Source of the DNA: Candidatus Yanofskybacteria bacterium CG10_big_fil_rev_8_21_14_0_10_36_16
GTDB lineage: Bacteria; Patescibacteria; Paceibacteria; 2-02-FULL-40-12; IGHO2-01-FULL-4-A
NCBI GenBank assembly: GCA_002794035.1
Contig: PCXQ01000005.1
Coordinates: 18,546-82,545, forward strand
Direction of reading: 5' to 3'
DNA length: 64,000 nucleotides
The position numbers were made by a program, and so were the translations under genes. This document shows positions 1 through 7,969 of this stretch, piece by piece (the first letter of the stretch is position 1; every line of letters begins with the position of its first letter). A model generated the notes under the pieces. The model did not search any database. It was not told where the DNA came from and worked only from the letters and a program-made list of their open reading frames with translations.

Positions 1-674
1 CTGAAAACCAGCCCCGCTCAATCAATGTCATTGGTCATGAAACTATGATAAAAATACCTCTAGCTGGAGTAATATCTGCCGGCGCTGGTATTGAAGCCCT
101 TGAAATGCCCGAATCAATCGCAATCCCCAAAAGCAAATTCCCCTCTTTAAGCGACATTTTCGCTTTGAAAGTTTCTGGAGACAGCATGAAAGATGAAAAC
201 ATTAATGACGGCGATGTTGTAATACTAAAAAAACAAAAAATAGCCGAAAACGGCCAAAAAGTTGTAGCACTACTAAATGACGGAGTTGCCACATTAAAAA
301 AATTCTACCGAGAGCGAGGCTATATCCGTCTCCAACCTGCAAACAAAGATATGGATCCGATAATAGTAAAAAGCGGATGGGAAGTTGCAATTCAAGGCGT
401 AGTAATGGATGTCATTCATTCTGAAATGAAAAAAACTGCCACATTTGAACCCATCCCGCTAAAATCAGTTAAAGCTTCACAATCCCCCACCAAAGCCAAT
501 CAAAAAAATTCTTATTACACACCCCAAGAACTCGCTGCCACTTTACGCATAAAACCCCCTACCATATATAGATACATCAAAACAGGAAAAATAAAAGCCT
601 ACAAAATCGGAAAAGAATTCCGCATAGATAATAAAGAATTTCACAGCTTCCTCAAAAAAGTTAAAACAATATAA
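1..674 (+). CDS. lexA: LexA-like S24 repressor with extra C-terminal HTH, 5' truncated by window edge
   Basis: The frame is open from base 3, before the first ATG at 45, and the residues before that ATG (ENQPRSINVIGHET) match the LexA linker, so the gene starts outside the window. The S24 peptidase part shows the Ala-Gly self-cleavage site (VISAGAG), the catalytic serine in SGDSM and the catalytic lysine in ATLKK. LexA represses DNA-damage genes and cleaves itself when RecA filaments form. Unusually, after a short linker (from about residue 150 counting from the ATG at 45) there is a second DNA-binding domain of the excisionase/MerR-like HTH_17 type (YYTPQELAATLRIKPPTIYRYI). Ordinary LexA ends after the peptidase. 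The N-terminal winged helix is presumably upstream but cannot be seen. A different S24-family regulator is possible. Confidence 0.85.
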   Translation, partial: ENQPRSINVIGHETMIKIPLAGVISAGAGIEALEMPESIAIPKSKFPSLSDIFALKVSGDSMKDENINDGDVVILKKQKIAENGQKVVALLNDGVATLKKFYRERGYIRLQPANKDMDPIIVKSGWEVAIQGVVMDVIHSEMKKTATFEPIPLKSVKASQSPTKANQKNSYYTPQELAATLRIKPPTIYRYIKTGKIKAYKIGKEFRIDNKEFHSFLKKVKTI

Positions 675-698
675 AAAACCCACCAAGGTGGGTTTTTT
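673..698. terminator. Bidirectional terminator between lexA-like gene and tRNA-Ala
   Basis: A run of six A, stem CCCACC, loop AA, stem GGTGGG and a run of six T. It follows directly on the lexA stop codon and can also stop minus-strand transcription of the tRNA. Confidence 0.85.
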
Positions 699-710
699 AA
701 TTTAATCGGG

Positions 711-783
711 TGGACCCAGCCGGGCTCGAACCGGCCACCTCCACATTGCAAATGTGGCGCTCTACCGAATGAGCTATGGGCCC
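711..783 (-). tRNA. tRNA-Ala (anticodon TGC)
   Basis: The minus strand folds into a full cloverleaf: acceptor GGGCCCA/TGGGTCC (one G-U), D stem GCTC/GAGC, anticodon stem CCACA/TGTGG with loop TTTGCAA (anticodon TGC), and T arm with TTCGAGC. The discriminator base is A. The 3' CCA is not encoded (CCC follows), so it must be added by a CCA-adding enzyme. Confidence 0.95.
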
Positions 784-806
784 ATACAAATGAATAATAC
801 AACAAC

Positions 807-838
807 AAAAGCGGTTTCGCAACAGAAACCGCTTTTTT
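807..838. terminator. Hairpin terminator downstream of prs
   Basis: Perfect 12-bp stem AAAAGCGGTTTC/GAAACCGCTTTT with a 6-nt loop. It is the first hairpin past the prs stop on the minus strand and also has a T run on the plus strand, so it may insulate the tRNA-Ala gene from prs. The AT-rich stretch between it and prs (839-1008) holds no gene I can see. Confidence 0.7.
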
Positions 839-1008
839 AAGAACTTTAATGAAATAATCCTCTTTCGTTACAAAATTTTTAAATTTTGAGATAAAACGTA
901 ATTAAAATTTCGATGAATAGCTCATTCTATTTTGAAAAATTTTTGTATAGTTTTAGCCAAAACTTAAAAATTGCAGTAGGATACGGGATTATTTGATAGG
1001 TTCTAGTT

Positions 1009-1980
1009 CTAATCAAATAAGGCAGCACTTAAAGATTGATTATTGGAAATTCTTACAATTGCTCTAGCAAAATGTTCAGAAACTGAAACCACTTCTATTT
1101 TATCAGCGCTCTCAATTTTTTGACTTGTAGTTGGATTATAAACCGTGTCAGTAACAAAAATCCTATCTATAAGAGAATTGTTAATCTTTTCAAAAGCGTC
1201 ATCAGAAAACAACCCATGAGTAGCAACCGCAAGAACCCTTTTAGCACCCTTATTTATCAATGCCTCGGCACCAGCCACTACCGTACCACAAGTATCAAAC
1301 ATATCATCAACAACAAGAGCTATCTTCCCCTCAACTTCCCCAACAACATTATAGGCCCTTGTCCTATTTGGACCTTCACGTCTTTTATCAATTATGGCCA
1401 AATCAGAACCGTTTAATCTTTGGGCCCATGCTCTAGCCCTATTTACCCCGCCTGCATCTGGAGAAACAACAACAATCTCATTGTTGTTTATCTCATTTTC
1501 AAACAATCCTTTAATAACCTTAATCAAAACAGGCCTAGCATAAAGGTGATCAACTTTTGTGTTTCTAAAAAAACCCTCGATAGCATTTGCATGTAAATCC
1601 ATAAAAACAACCCTTTCTATCCCAAGCTCATCTATAAATTGCGCCCACAAACTGGCTGAGATCGCTTCACGTCCTGCACTTTTTCTTTCTTGTCTGGCAT
1701 ATCCGTAATAAGGCACAACAGCGATTACCCTCAGGGCTGATGCACCAAGAGCAGCTTTAAGCATAAGGAATAACTGAATTAGATTACTATCAGGCTGATT
1801 GGTTGATTGAATAACAAAAACTGTCTGGTTCCTCAAATTTTCTTCAAAACGAACATATTGTTCCCCATCTGCGAAATTAGTTAGTTTTATATGCCCAAGA
1901 TCTTCTTCTATGTCACTGACCTGCACAATTTTTTCTGCCAAAGGATGATTGGCTCCTCCGCTAAAAATCTTAAAATCCAT
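1009..1980 (-). CDS. prs: Ribose-phosphate pyrophosphokinase (PRPP synthetase)
   Basis: Makes phosphoribosyl pyrophosphate from ribose 5-phosphate and ATP for nucleotide, His and Trp synthesis; cytosolic. The family signatures are present: ATP loop YGYARQERK, the metal-binding DLHA motif, and the PRPP-binding stretch ALVVDDMFDTCGT, where the common I-D-T-A reads F-D-T-C. About 323 residues, slightly longer than the usual 310-320. I chose the ATG at 1980 because a GGAGG ribosome-binding site (1986-1990) sits 5 nt before it; an upstream in-frame ATG at 1992 would place that site inside the gene. Single gene with its own promoter candidate and terminator. Confidence 0.95.
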   Translation of the reverse strand: MDFKIFSGGANHPLAEKIVQVSDIEEDLGHIKLTNFADGEQYVRFEENLRNQTVFVIQSTNQPDSNLIQLFLMLKAALGASALRVIAVVPYYGYARQERKSAGREAISASLWAQFIDELGIERVVFMDLHANAIEGFFRNTKVDHLYARPVLIKVIKGLFENEINNNEIVVVSPDAGGVNRARAWAQRLNGSDLAIIDKRREGPNRTRAYNVVGEVEGKIALVVDDMFDTCGTVVAGAEALINKGAKRVLAVATHGLFSDDAFEKINNSLIDRIFVTDTVYNPTTSQKIESADKIEVVSVSEHFARAIVRISNNQSLSAALFD

Positions 1981-2018
1981 GTCTGCCTCCATATTTAAAT
2001 ATTAAAGATTCCGGATTT

Positions 2019-2047
2019 AGTGTAATAAAAATCACCCCTAAGGGCAA
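2019..2047 (-). promoter_or_regulatory. Candidate sigma-70 promoter for prs
   Basis: On the minus strand TTGCCC, 17-nt spacer, TACACT, giving a start about 30 nt upstream of the ribosome-binding site. Partial match to consensus only. Confidence 0.45.
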
Positions 2048-2106
2048 ATATTAAACTGGTTTTCCCCATATAGTTTCCCGCACAGAAAAAAACATGGAAA
2101 AAAATG

Positions 2107-2179
2107 TGGGTGTGGAAGGAATCGAACCTTCGACCTCTGTCTTATCAGGACAGCGTTCTAACCACTGAACTACACACCC
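2107..2179 (-). tRNA. tRNA-Ile (anticodon GAT)
   Basis: Minus-strand cloverleaf: acceptor GGGTGTG/CACACCC, D stem GTTC/GAAC, anticodon stem CTGTC/GACAG with loop CTGATAA (anticodon GAT), T stem GAAGG/CCTTC with TTCGATT. Discriminator A; CCA not encoded. Confidence 0.95.
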
Positions 2180-2221
2180 AAATATCAAAGCCGGGGTAGG
2201 AGGGCAAGTAAATATTACAAT

Positions 2222-2247
2222 AAAAAAAGGGGTTTTTCAACCTCTTT
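2222..2247 (-). terminator. Probable terminator after the HAD gene
   Basis: On the minus strand AAAGAGGTT, loop GAAA, AACCCCTTT with one mismatch, followed by a T run. Located just past the stop of the HAD hydrolase gene and before the tRNA. Confidence 0.55.
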
Positions 2248-2260
2248 GTTTTAACTTTCT

Positions 2261-2941
2261 TTAAATATTAATGCCTCTTCCTGACAATTTTCTTCTTAGA
2301 CCGTCAACGTTAACTTCTATAGGATTGGTGTGGACAAAATGAAAATAATCGCCCATACCCACATCTTCAGCCGCTTTACAATTTTCGAATAAATCATCCA
2401 CAAATATTGCATTGCTTGGATCAACACCGTTGCGCTTTAAATAACACAGGGCATGATCATAAATGCATCTAGCTGGTTTTAGGCAGTTTATGGGATACTC
2501 ATGAGATGCGAAAATTTCATCAAAAGGTTCAAGAATTTGAGGCATCTCTGAGCACAAATGATCATAGTGAAGTTCATTGGTATTTGTTATTATTGCCATG
2601 AAATCAAAATGAGGTTTCGCTGCTTGAATCAAAGATGTCATTTCCTCAATTTCGCTGAAAACGTTATTAAAGCTTTCAACAAATAATTTGAATGTAAATT
2701 TTTCAAAATCTATACTTAAAACATCAAAAACTTGTTCGTAATAATCACGTGCGCCAATACGCCCAGTGCCAAAATCCCTGTTAACGTTGCCTAAAAAATG
2801 TTTATCATTTAAGGTAAGACGCTCGCGTAATTCTGTTTCTTTTTTACCAGTAATATTTGATACGGATTTAAAAAATGAATCAAAAGAAACATTTACAAGT
2901 ACACCACCTAAATCTGTTATGAAAGCTCTTGGTCGTTTCAC
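2261..2941 (-). CDS. HAD-superfamily hydrolase
   Basis: Cytosolic phosphatase-like enzyme of the haloacid dehalogenase superfamily, 226 residues. Motif I reads DLGGVL: the nucleophile Asp is present but the usual second Asp (DxD) is Gly, as in many DLGGV/DLGNV members related to YihX. Motif II is ITNTN, the motif III lysine is in CLKPA, and motif IV is the acidic pair in IFVDD. Start is GTG at 2941 with a perfect GGAGG site 8 nt upstream. Substrate unknown; sugar phosphate or nucleotide phosphatase is the family default. Confidence 0.85.
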   Translation of the reverse strand: MKRPRAFITDLGGVLVNVSFDSFFKSVSNITGKKETELRERLTLNDKHFLGNVNRDFGTGRIGARDYYEQVFDVLSIDFEKFTFKLFVESFNNVFSEIEEMTSLIQAAKPHFDFMAIITNTNELHYDHLCSEMPQILEPFDEIFASHEYPINCLKPARCIYDHALCYLKRNGVDPSNAIFVDDLFENCKAAEDVGMGDYFHFVHTNPIEVNVDGLRRKLSGRGINI

Positions 2942-3032
2942 TTTTGCATCCTCCTCTTTATTTAAAAGAACATCCTTGTTAATCTAACAAATAAATAACA
3001 ATAAAACAAGTAAAAAAGCAAATAATAACACC

Positions 3033-3581
3033 TTGAATAAAAAACAAAAACTTGAATATATCTGGAAAGCAATTCGCAAGGCGCATCCTAAAAAAACGCT
3101 TGTTTTTAGTGATGGTTCACCAAACAATAAGATAATGATAATAGGCGAAGCACCCGGAATAGATGAAGAAAACCAAGGCCTGCCTTTTGTTGGCAGGGCA
3201 GGAAAACTGCTTATTGCCACGCTTGAAAAACTTAGCTGTCCAAGAAGCGAATTTTATATTTCAAACGTAGTTAAGTATAGACCACAAAACGAGTTCGGAA
3301 AAACACTAACACCCACCCTGAAAGAAATAGCAATATTCCGAACATCTATAGAAAAAGAAATTGAAATCATAAATCCAAAAATTATTGTTTTACTAGGACG
3401 CATAGCAATGGTCGGCATGGGAATTAAAGGCACTATGGGCGCAAACCATGGTAAAATAATAACTCGCGATAACAAAAAAATACTTATTGTTTATCACCCC
3501 GCTGCTATACTCCGCAACCCAAACCTAAAACCCATCTTTCGCAAAGACCTTTCAAAAATAAAAAAAATGTCACAATCTTAA
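3033..3581 (+). CDS. Uracil-DNA glycosylase, family 4/5-like, lacking Fe-S cysteines
   Basis: 182 residues. Removes uracil from DNA in base-excision repair. Motif A is GEAPG, followed by GLPFVGRAGKLL, and the closing motif B is HPAAILRNP, all typical of UDG family 4. The four Fe-S cysteines of canonical family 4 are not present: no N-terminal Cys pair, and the usual VVKCRP reads VVKYRP. Only one Cys remains in the protein (LSCPRSE). The cluster is probably lost. The start is TTG at 3033 without a clear ribosome-binding site, so the start is uncertain. Single gene with its own terminator. Confidence 0.85.
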   Translation: MNKKQKLEYIWKAIRKAHPKKTLVFSDGSPNNKIMIIGEAPGIDEENQGLPFVGRAGKLLIATLEKLSCPRSEFYISNVVKYRPQNEFGKTLTPTLKEIAIFRTSIEKEIEIINPKIIVLLGRIAMVGMGIKGTMGANHGKIITRDNKKILIVYHPAAILRNPNLKPIFRKDLSKIKKMSQS

Positions 3582-3593
3582 TGCCCACAACAA

Positions 3594-3618
3594 AACACCG
3601 ATACCTTCGGTGTTTTTT
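3594..3618 (+). terminator. Terminator of the uracil-DNA glycosylase gene
   Basis: Stem AACACCGA/TCGGTGTT followed by a T run, 13 nt after the stop codon. Confidence 0.85.
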
Positions 3619-3640
3619 AATACTAAGTCCGTATTGTTGT

Positions 3641-4120
3641 TTAAACCCCTGCAGCGGGAAAGCCTATAATAATATTTATATTTTTACACTCGCTTGAATC
3701 AACTATTATATTTTTTGAATAATCATATTTGTCCACAGAAACAACATATTCTCCAAATGGTGCAGTCATCTCAAATTCGCCCACTGAATCAGAAATTGTT
3801 TTTGAAACTAAATTTCCAGAAATATCATAAAGAGTAACTGATTCTAAACTTGCAGGAGTGCTCCCATTACTACCGTCATTTTCTAACATTCCAGCATTAA
3901 GTGTTATTTTACCACATATAGAACCTATATCGGTTTTGTCGGTCTCATCATCAAAATTATTATTTTCTTCTAACTCCTTTTCTTCTAAATTGGCCGAATC
4001 ATTAACTTGCTCTTCATCTAAATCAAAGCCGTTATCTTGAGTAACGGAAAAATATATACCACCTCCAATAACCGCCAAAACGATTATAAATATTAATGAT
4101 GTTTTATAATTAGCAATCAT
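3641..4120 (-). CDS. Membrane-anchored protein with carboxypeptidase-regulatory-like beta domain
   Basis: 159 residues. One N-terminal membrane segment (about 8-28), then an acidic Asp/Glu/Asn-rich linker (about 33-65), then a beta-rich domain (about 68-155) whose pattern GKITLN...LESVTLYDISGNLV...GEFEMTAPFGEYVVSV is that of carboxypeptidase regulatory-like/transthyretin-like folds that sit on cell surfaces. Two Cys (SICGK and SSECKN) could form a disulfide. No enzymatic motif. Function not known. Confidence 0.7.
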   Translation of the reverse strand: MIANYKTSLIFIIVLAVIGGGIYFSVTQDNGFDLDEEQVNDSANLEEKELEENNNFDDETDKTDIGSICGKITLNAGMLENDGSNGSTPASLESVTLYDISGNLVSKTISDSVGEFEMTAPFGEYVVSVDKYDYSKNIIVDSSECKNINIIIGFPAAGV

Positions 4121-4157
4121 TTTTTAAAAAATATTTAAGATGCAACTAAATTTTTCA

Positions 4158-4790
4158 TTAATTATTTAGATGAACATCTAGTCCAATTTTATCTACTAAT
4201 TTTTCATGCGGACCCTCCAATAACACTCGTATAAATCTGTCGAACATTCCCAATCTGTACAAAAACTCTTCTTTATCCATTACGGCATATTTTATTTCCT
4301 TTCCCGCTTCAGCTTCTAGCCATTTCAAAAAAATACGTAATTTTCTACGATCAAGATCGTCAACAACCAAAAAGAGATCCAAACTGGGAGAATCTGGCAC
4401 CTGCTTTTCAATAAATATGCCTGAAATTATAGACAAGCGCATTAGGCCAAGATTGTTCATCTTTGTTATCATTTTGCTTTTTTCAGCGGGAGATGATTTA
4501 AGCACCAAATCTCTGAGTTCATTAAACAAATCAAAATCAACATTTAAAACATATCTTATCCCGTTCTTTTTTGAACCTGAAGATTTTGACGCTATTGTTA
4601 CCCGCCTAACCTTAACAATGCCAGCCTCTTTAAAACTGCTTATTTCTTTTCTTACCTCGGCCTGTTTTGCTTGGACCAATTTAGAAAACCCAACCACGCT
4701 AAAACCAGTGTCCGGGTTCCTAAAAAGCCACCTGAGCATTTTAGCTCTTGTCTTGGATCCCAACAATAATTCTAGACTTTTATTGGACAT
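4158..4790 (-). CDS. Winged-helix regulator with degenerate nucleotidyltransferase-like C-terminus
   Basis: 210 residues. Residues about 1-75 form a winged helix of ArsR/MarR type (LLGSKTRAKMLRWLFRNP start, recognition helix near AEVRKEISSFKEAGIV, basic wing with KSSGSKKNG). Residues about 115-205 (LDLFLVVDDLDRRKLRIFLKWLEAEAG) resemble the minimal nucleotidyltransferase fold that follows such winged helices in many archaeal and CPR proteins, but no GS...D-x-D catalytic set is visible, so it is probably a sensor or scaffold. Divergently placed to the PP2C-like gene, which it might control; that is inference. Confidence 0.65.
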   Translation of the reverse strand: MSNKSLELLLGSKTRAKMLRWLFRNPDTGFSVVGFSKLVQAKQAEVRKEISSFKEAGIVKVRRVTIASKSSGSKKNGIRYVLNVDFDLFNELRDLVLKSSPAEKSKMITKMNNLGLMRLSIISGIFIEKQVPDSPSLDLFLVVDDLDRRKLRIFLKWLEAEAGKEIKYAVMDKEEFLYRLGMFDRFIRVLLEGPHEKLVDKIGLDVHLNN

Positions 4791-4869
4791 GCTAGTAGAA
4801 TATAAAATTTACAACAAGGTTGAATAATTATCAACTGGATTGATATTAAATAAAAAGTTATTATATATA

Positions 4870-4965
4870 TTAGACTTATTAGGAAATAACCATTCTACTG
4901 CAATACTGAGGTTTTTGTCAAAATTATGAAATTTCTTAACGTAGATTATTCAGCAATAAGTCTAA
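4870..4965. repeat. 11-bp perfect inverted repeat in the leader of the PP2C-like gene
   Basis: TTAGACTTATT (4870-4880) and its exact complement AATAAGTCTAA (4955-4965), separated by 74 nt, in the divergent region between the winged-helix gene and the PP2C-like gene. Could be an RNA long-range stem in the 5' leader or a pair of operator half-sites. Confidence 0.6.
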
Positions 4966-4986
4966 GCAATTAAAAGTCAAAATACT

Positions 4987-7089
4987 ATGGAAAAAATTTC
5001 ATTAAAACCAACAACAAACGAGCTAGTGTTCAACAAAAAAGAAAGCGACGGATCATTCTTTGATGCAATAAGCTATAAAGAGCCGGGACTTAAAGGAGAG
5101 CGATTGGGCTCTTTGTTTGTTATAGGTAACATAAAAAATAGTTCAGATGCTGACCTCTCTTACGTAATAAATCTAGCCTCATCTATAGCAAAAAGAGAAT
5201 ACTACAGTGACTCATCCCTAAAAGAAGATCCCAAAAAAGCATTTGAAAAATCTCTACAAAAAACAAACGAGGTTTTAAAAGATTTCTTAAACGACAAAAA
5301 CTTAAAGATAGATCTGGCTCTTTCTGCTATTTCTGGAAGCAACATTTATATATCACGCATAGGAAAATTTAAAATTTTCCTAGCCAGAAATAATGACACC
5401 ATAGATATCTTAAACAATATAGAATTATTTAATAAAGATTCGGATTACGCCCAAAAAGAATTTTCAAATATTATTTCCGGACGACTATATCCCGGAGACA
5501 AGATATTTGCATATCTGCCTTCACGCACCTTATCTGTGCGAGAAAAAACAATCAAAAAATCATTACTTGAGGAATCAGATTTAGGATTCAAAAAAATGCT
5601 ATCAGATTTATATGAAAGCAACCCGAAGTTTTATTGTTGCGGTGTTCATGTGGTTATGGACGAAGTAAAAGAAATACCAATAGACGCATCGAATACTATC
5701 AATTTGCCTAATCAACGGCACTCCAGCGAAAGTATTCTAAAAGAAGAAACAATAAAAGAACCTCGTGATACAAAAGAAGAAACAATCACACCAGAAAAAG
5801 GACCATTGGATTCAAAAACCGTTAAACCAAACAATGACGCTGAATCCGTAGCCAAAGAAGAAAAGGCGGATTATTCAAACAAAAAAAACGAATACGACAA
5901 AAAAGAAGAGCCGGTAAAATCAATACCTGTCAGTGACGAAGTTGATACTCCTCGTCTAATATCATCGGAGGTATCCTTAGCTAAAAAACACAATGCAATA
6001 AGCAATACTGCCAGCTTGGTAGCAAAATTCAGAGGATTCAACAGATATAATCGCAAAACAAAAGCATCGTTGTTTGTCATAATTGCCGGTTTAGTAGTTA
6101 CGGGTATTTTCTCGTTTATATTTTTTGGCTTAAACGACTCGCCATTCAACGAAAACACACAGATAATCAAAAAAACTCAAGAAAATCTAAAACTTGCCCA
6201 AGCCCATGTTACTCAAAATAATCTAAAGGCAGCTAGAGACCTCGTCGCCACAATCTTGGTTGATATAGAAAACATAAATGATAAAAATGGTGATGCCCTA
6301 AAGGCGCAGCTAGTAGAATTTGTTAACGGAATAAACAAGGTTAGCCAACAAAAACCAGTTCAAGTAGCTGACTTATCTGAACTTTGGATTGAAGGAGAAA
6401 CAGCTTCAAAAATAACTGCCATGAATGACGGCAGTATAGTAGCAGTTTCAAACAACGGCAGAGTGATTATTACCAACAGTGGTTCAATAGAAGAAATAGG
6501 ATCAAGCAAATCTACCCCAAAAACAATATTCCGCACTGAAGATGGCTTTGCCCTGTTTGATGGTACCTCAAATATTGAAGTTTACAAAAATTCGGATGAT
6601 GAATTAAAATTAAATGATCTAGGCAATAGTGTAATGTTTAAAGATTACACCCTGTATGCTGATAATCTTTATGCGATAAAAGGAAATAAAATAGTAAAAT
6701 ATACTGATGTAATTGCAGGAGGAGACAACGAAACCACATGGGCTGAAATTGAAGAAGATTTAGTATCTATAGCGATTGATGGAAATATTTACGGTCTTGA
6801 TTCAAACGGAAAGCTAATAACATACTTTAAGGGAGAAAAAGAAAACGAAGCAGTTCTATCATTGTCTCCAAACAACAATTCACACATTTGGACTGAAGGC
6901 GATTTTCCTTTTATATATCTAACAAACACGCAAACTGGAGAAGTAATGGCATTTGATAAAGAAACATTTGAACTTAAAATAACCTATTCTCTTAATAACG
7001 GCAGTCCCGTTAAAGATATCTTCATTAGTGAAGGAGGAATTATTTGGTCACTGGATAACAACAATGCTGTGTGGAAACTGGAGCCATAG
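4987..7089 (+). CDS. PP2C-like domain, transmembrane segment and extracytoplasmic propeller-like domain
   Basis: 700 residues. About 1-230 has the PP2C phosphatase fold pattern (GSLFVIGNIKN, ALSAISGSNIYISRIGKFKIFLAR, YPGDKIFAYLPSRTL), but the metal-binding D-G-x-x-G motifs of active PP2C enzymes are absent, so it is likely a pseudophosphatase or binding module. Residues about 245-350 are a charged, low-complexity linker; about 358-380 is a membrane segment; about 385-440 is a helical stretch; and about 455-700 is a repeated beta pattern (SKITAMNDGSIVAVSNNGRV) like a beta-propeller outside the membrane. A transmembrane sensor linking surface and cytoplasm is the simplest reading. No strong ribosome-binding site precedes the ATG. 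Own terminator. Confidence 0.7.
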   Translation: MEKISLKPTTNELVFNKKESDGSFFDAISYKEPGLKGERLGSLFVIGNIKNSSDADLSYVINLASSIAKREYYSDSSLKEDPKKAFEKSLQKTNEVLKDFLNDKNLKIDLALSAISGSNIYISRIGKFKIFLARNNDTIDILNNIELFNKDSDYAQKEFSNIISGRLYPGDKIFAYLPSRTLSVREKTIKKSLLEESDLGFKKMLSDLYESNPKFYCCGVHVVMDEVKEIPIDASNTINLPNQRHSSESILKEETIKEPRDTKEETITPEKGPLDSKTVKPNNDAESVAKEEKADYSNKKNEYDKKEEPVKSIPVSDEVDTPRLISSEVSLAKKHNAISNTASLVAKFRGFNRYNRKTKASLFVIIAGLVVTGIFSFIFFGLNDSPFNENTQIIKKTQENLKLAQAHVTQNNLKAARDLVATILVDIENINDKNGDALKAQLVEFVNGINKVSQQKPVQVADLSELWIEGETASKITAMNDGSIVAVSNNGRVIITNSGSIEEIGSSKSTPKTIFRTEDGFALFDGTSNIEVYKNSDDELKLNDLGNSVMFKDYTLYADNLYAIKGNKIVKYTDVIAGGDNETTWAEIEEDLVSIAIDGNIYGLDSNGKLITYFKGEKENEAVLSLSPNNNSHIWTEGDFPFIYLTNTQTGEVMAFDKETFELKITYSLNNGSPVKDIFISEGGIIWSLDNNNAVWKLEP

Positions 7090-7131
7090 AACCAAGCCTC
7101 GAATTTTAGTTTTGTGCAAATTTTAAATATT

Positions 7132-7158
7132 AAAAAACCCGCTGTGGCAGGGTTTTTT
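7132..7158. terminator. Bidirectional terminator between convergent genes
   Basis: Run of A, CCCGC, loop TGTG, GC-A-GGG with one bulge, run of T. Serves the PP2C-like gene and the ftsQ operon; the T run overlaps the ftsQ stop codon. Confidence 0.8.
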
Positions 7159-7960
7159 AATATTGTTTGTAATAAATCCTATCTGGAAGACGCAAATCTA
7201 TATATTCCAACATTTCTTTTTCTTCCTCTGTTATTTTCTCATCCCATGCTATCAATAACGCCTCCACCTGCTTTTTTATATCTGTAAACAAGCTCATATA
7301 AATACTAAACCCCTCGGCTGCAATTAAATGAAATTCGTCATTGGAATTTTTAGGTATCTGAATTTCTTTAATCAAAATTCCTTTTTCTTCAAATTCCTTT
7401 TTTGCAATAAGAGAATTTTCAACCCAAATACTTTCTATGTAGTCCCCCACCTTTAAATCATTGTCTCTATAATCTTTGATAACTGTTATTACAAATCCGC
7501 TTGAAGTTACGGTTTGAGCATAAACAACATATTCATTGTCAAAATAGAAACAATCGGGATCAGAACACCAGATACCCTCAGGCTCTCTTTTTGTTAAAAA
7601 AAGTTCAAGTACATAATTTTTATCTTTATTTATCTCGATTTCTTTTACCTCGGGGAATTTTTCAGCCAAAAACTTAGAAAGATCGTCAGACTTCAAAAAT
7701 AAAATATTGTTTTTTCTTGCTATGCCAAATTTCCTATCCTGAAGCCATTCATCTGTAGCTGTCTTAATTACATCTCCCCTTAGAGGCTCTGGAACTGTTA
7801 TATTAACGCCCTGCACCTCAAATTTTCCAGACAAGAATAAAAAGTAAAAAAAGCCACCCAAAGCAAAAATAATTGCAATCAAAATCAATAAGGCTCTTGT
7901 TCTGGCCCGCCTTCTCTTTTTCTCTCCATAATCATCTTTAAAACGTTTAACTTGTCTCAT
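7157..7960 (-). CDS. ftsQ: Cell-division protein FtsQ/DivIB-like
   Basis: 267 residues. Bitopic divisome protein that links septal peptidoglycan synthesis to the Z-ring. Basic cytoplasmic N-terminus (KKRRRARTR), a single membrane segment at about 24-45, then a POTRA-like start (FEVQGVNITVPEPLRGDVI) and the beta domain ending in the family-type LDLRLPDRIYYK. It follows alr by 9 nt, the last gene of a serS-alr-ftsQ run. Sequence conservation of FtsQ is low, so the call rests on topology, size, the C-terminal motif and the neighbour alr. Confidence 0.75.
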   Translation of the reverse strand: MRQVKRFKDDYGEKKRRRARTRALLILIAIIFALGGFFYFLFLSGKFEVQGVNITVPEPLRGDVIKTATDEWLQDRKFGIARKNNILFLKSDDLSKFLAEKFPEVKEIEINKDKNYVLELFLTKREPEGIWCSDPDCFYFDNEYVVYAQTVTSSGFVITVIKDYRDNDLKVGDYIESIWVENSLIAKKEFEEKGILIKEIQIPKNSNDEFHLIAAEGFSIYMSLFTDIKKQVEALLIAWDEKITEEEKEMLEYIDLRLPDRIYYKQY

Positions 7961-7969
7961 TAATTTTAT

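Noticed and set aside
1981..1992. Upstream in-frame ATG for prs
   Set aside because: Its first codons contain the GGAGG site that serves the next ATG; the shorter start fits the family better.
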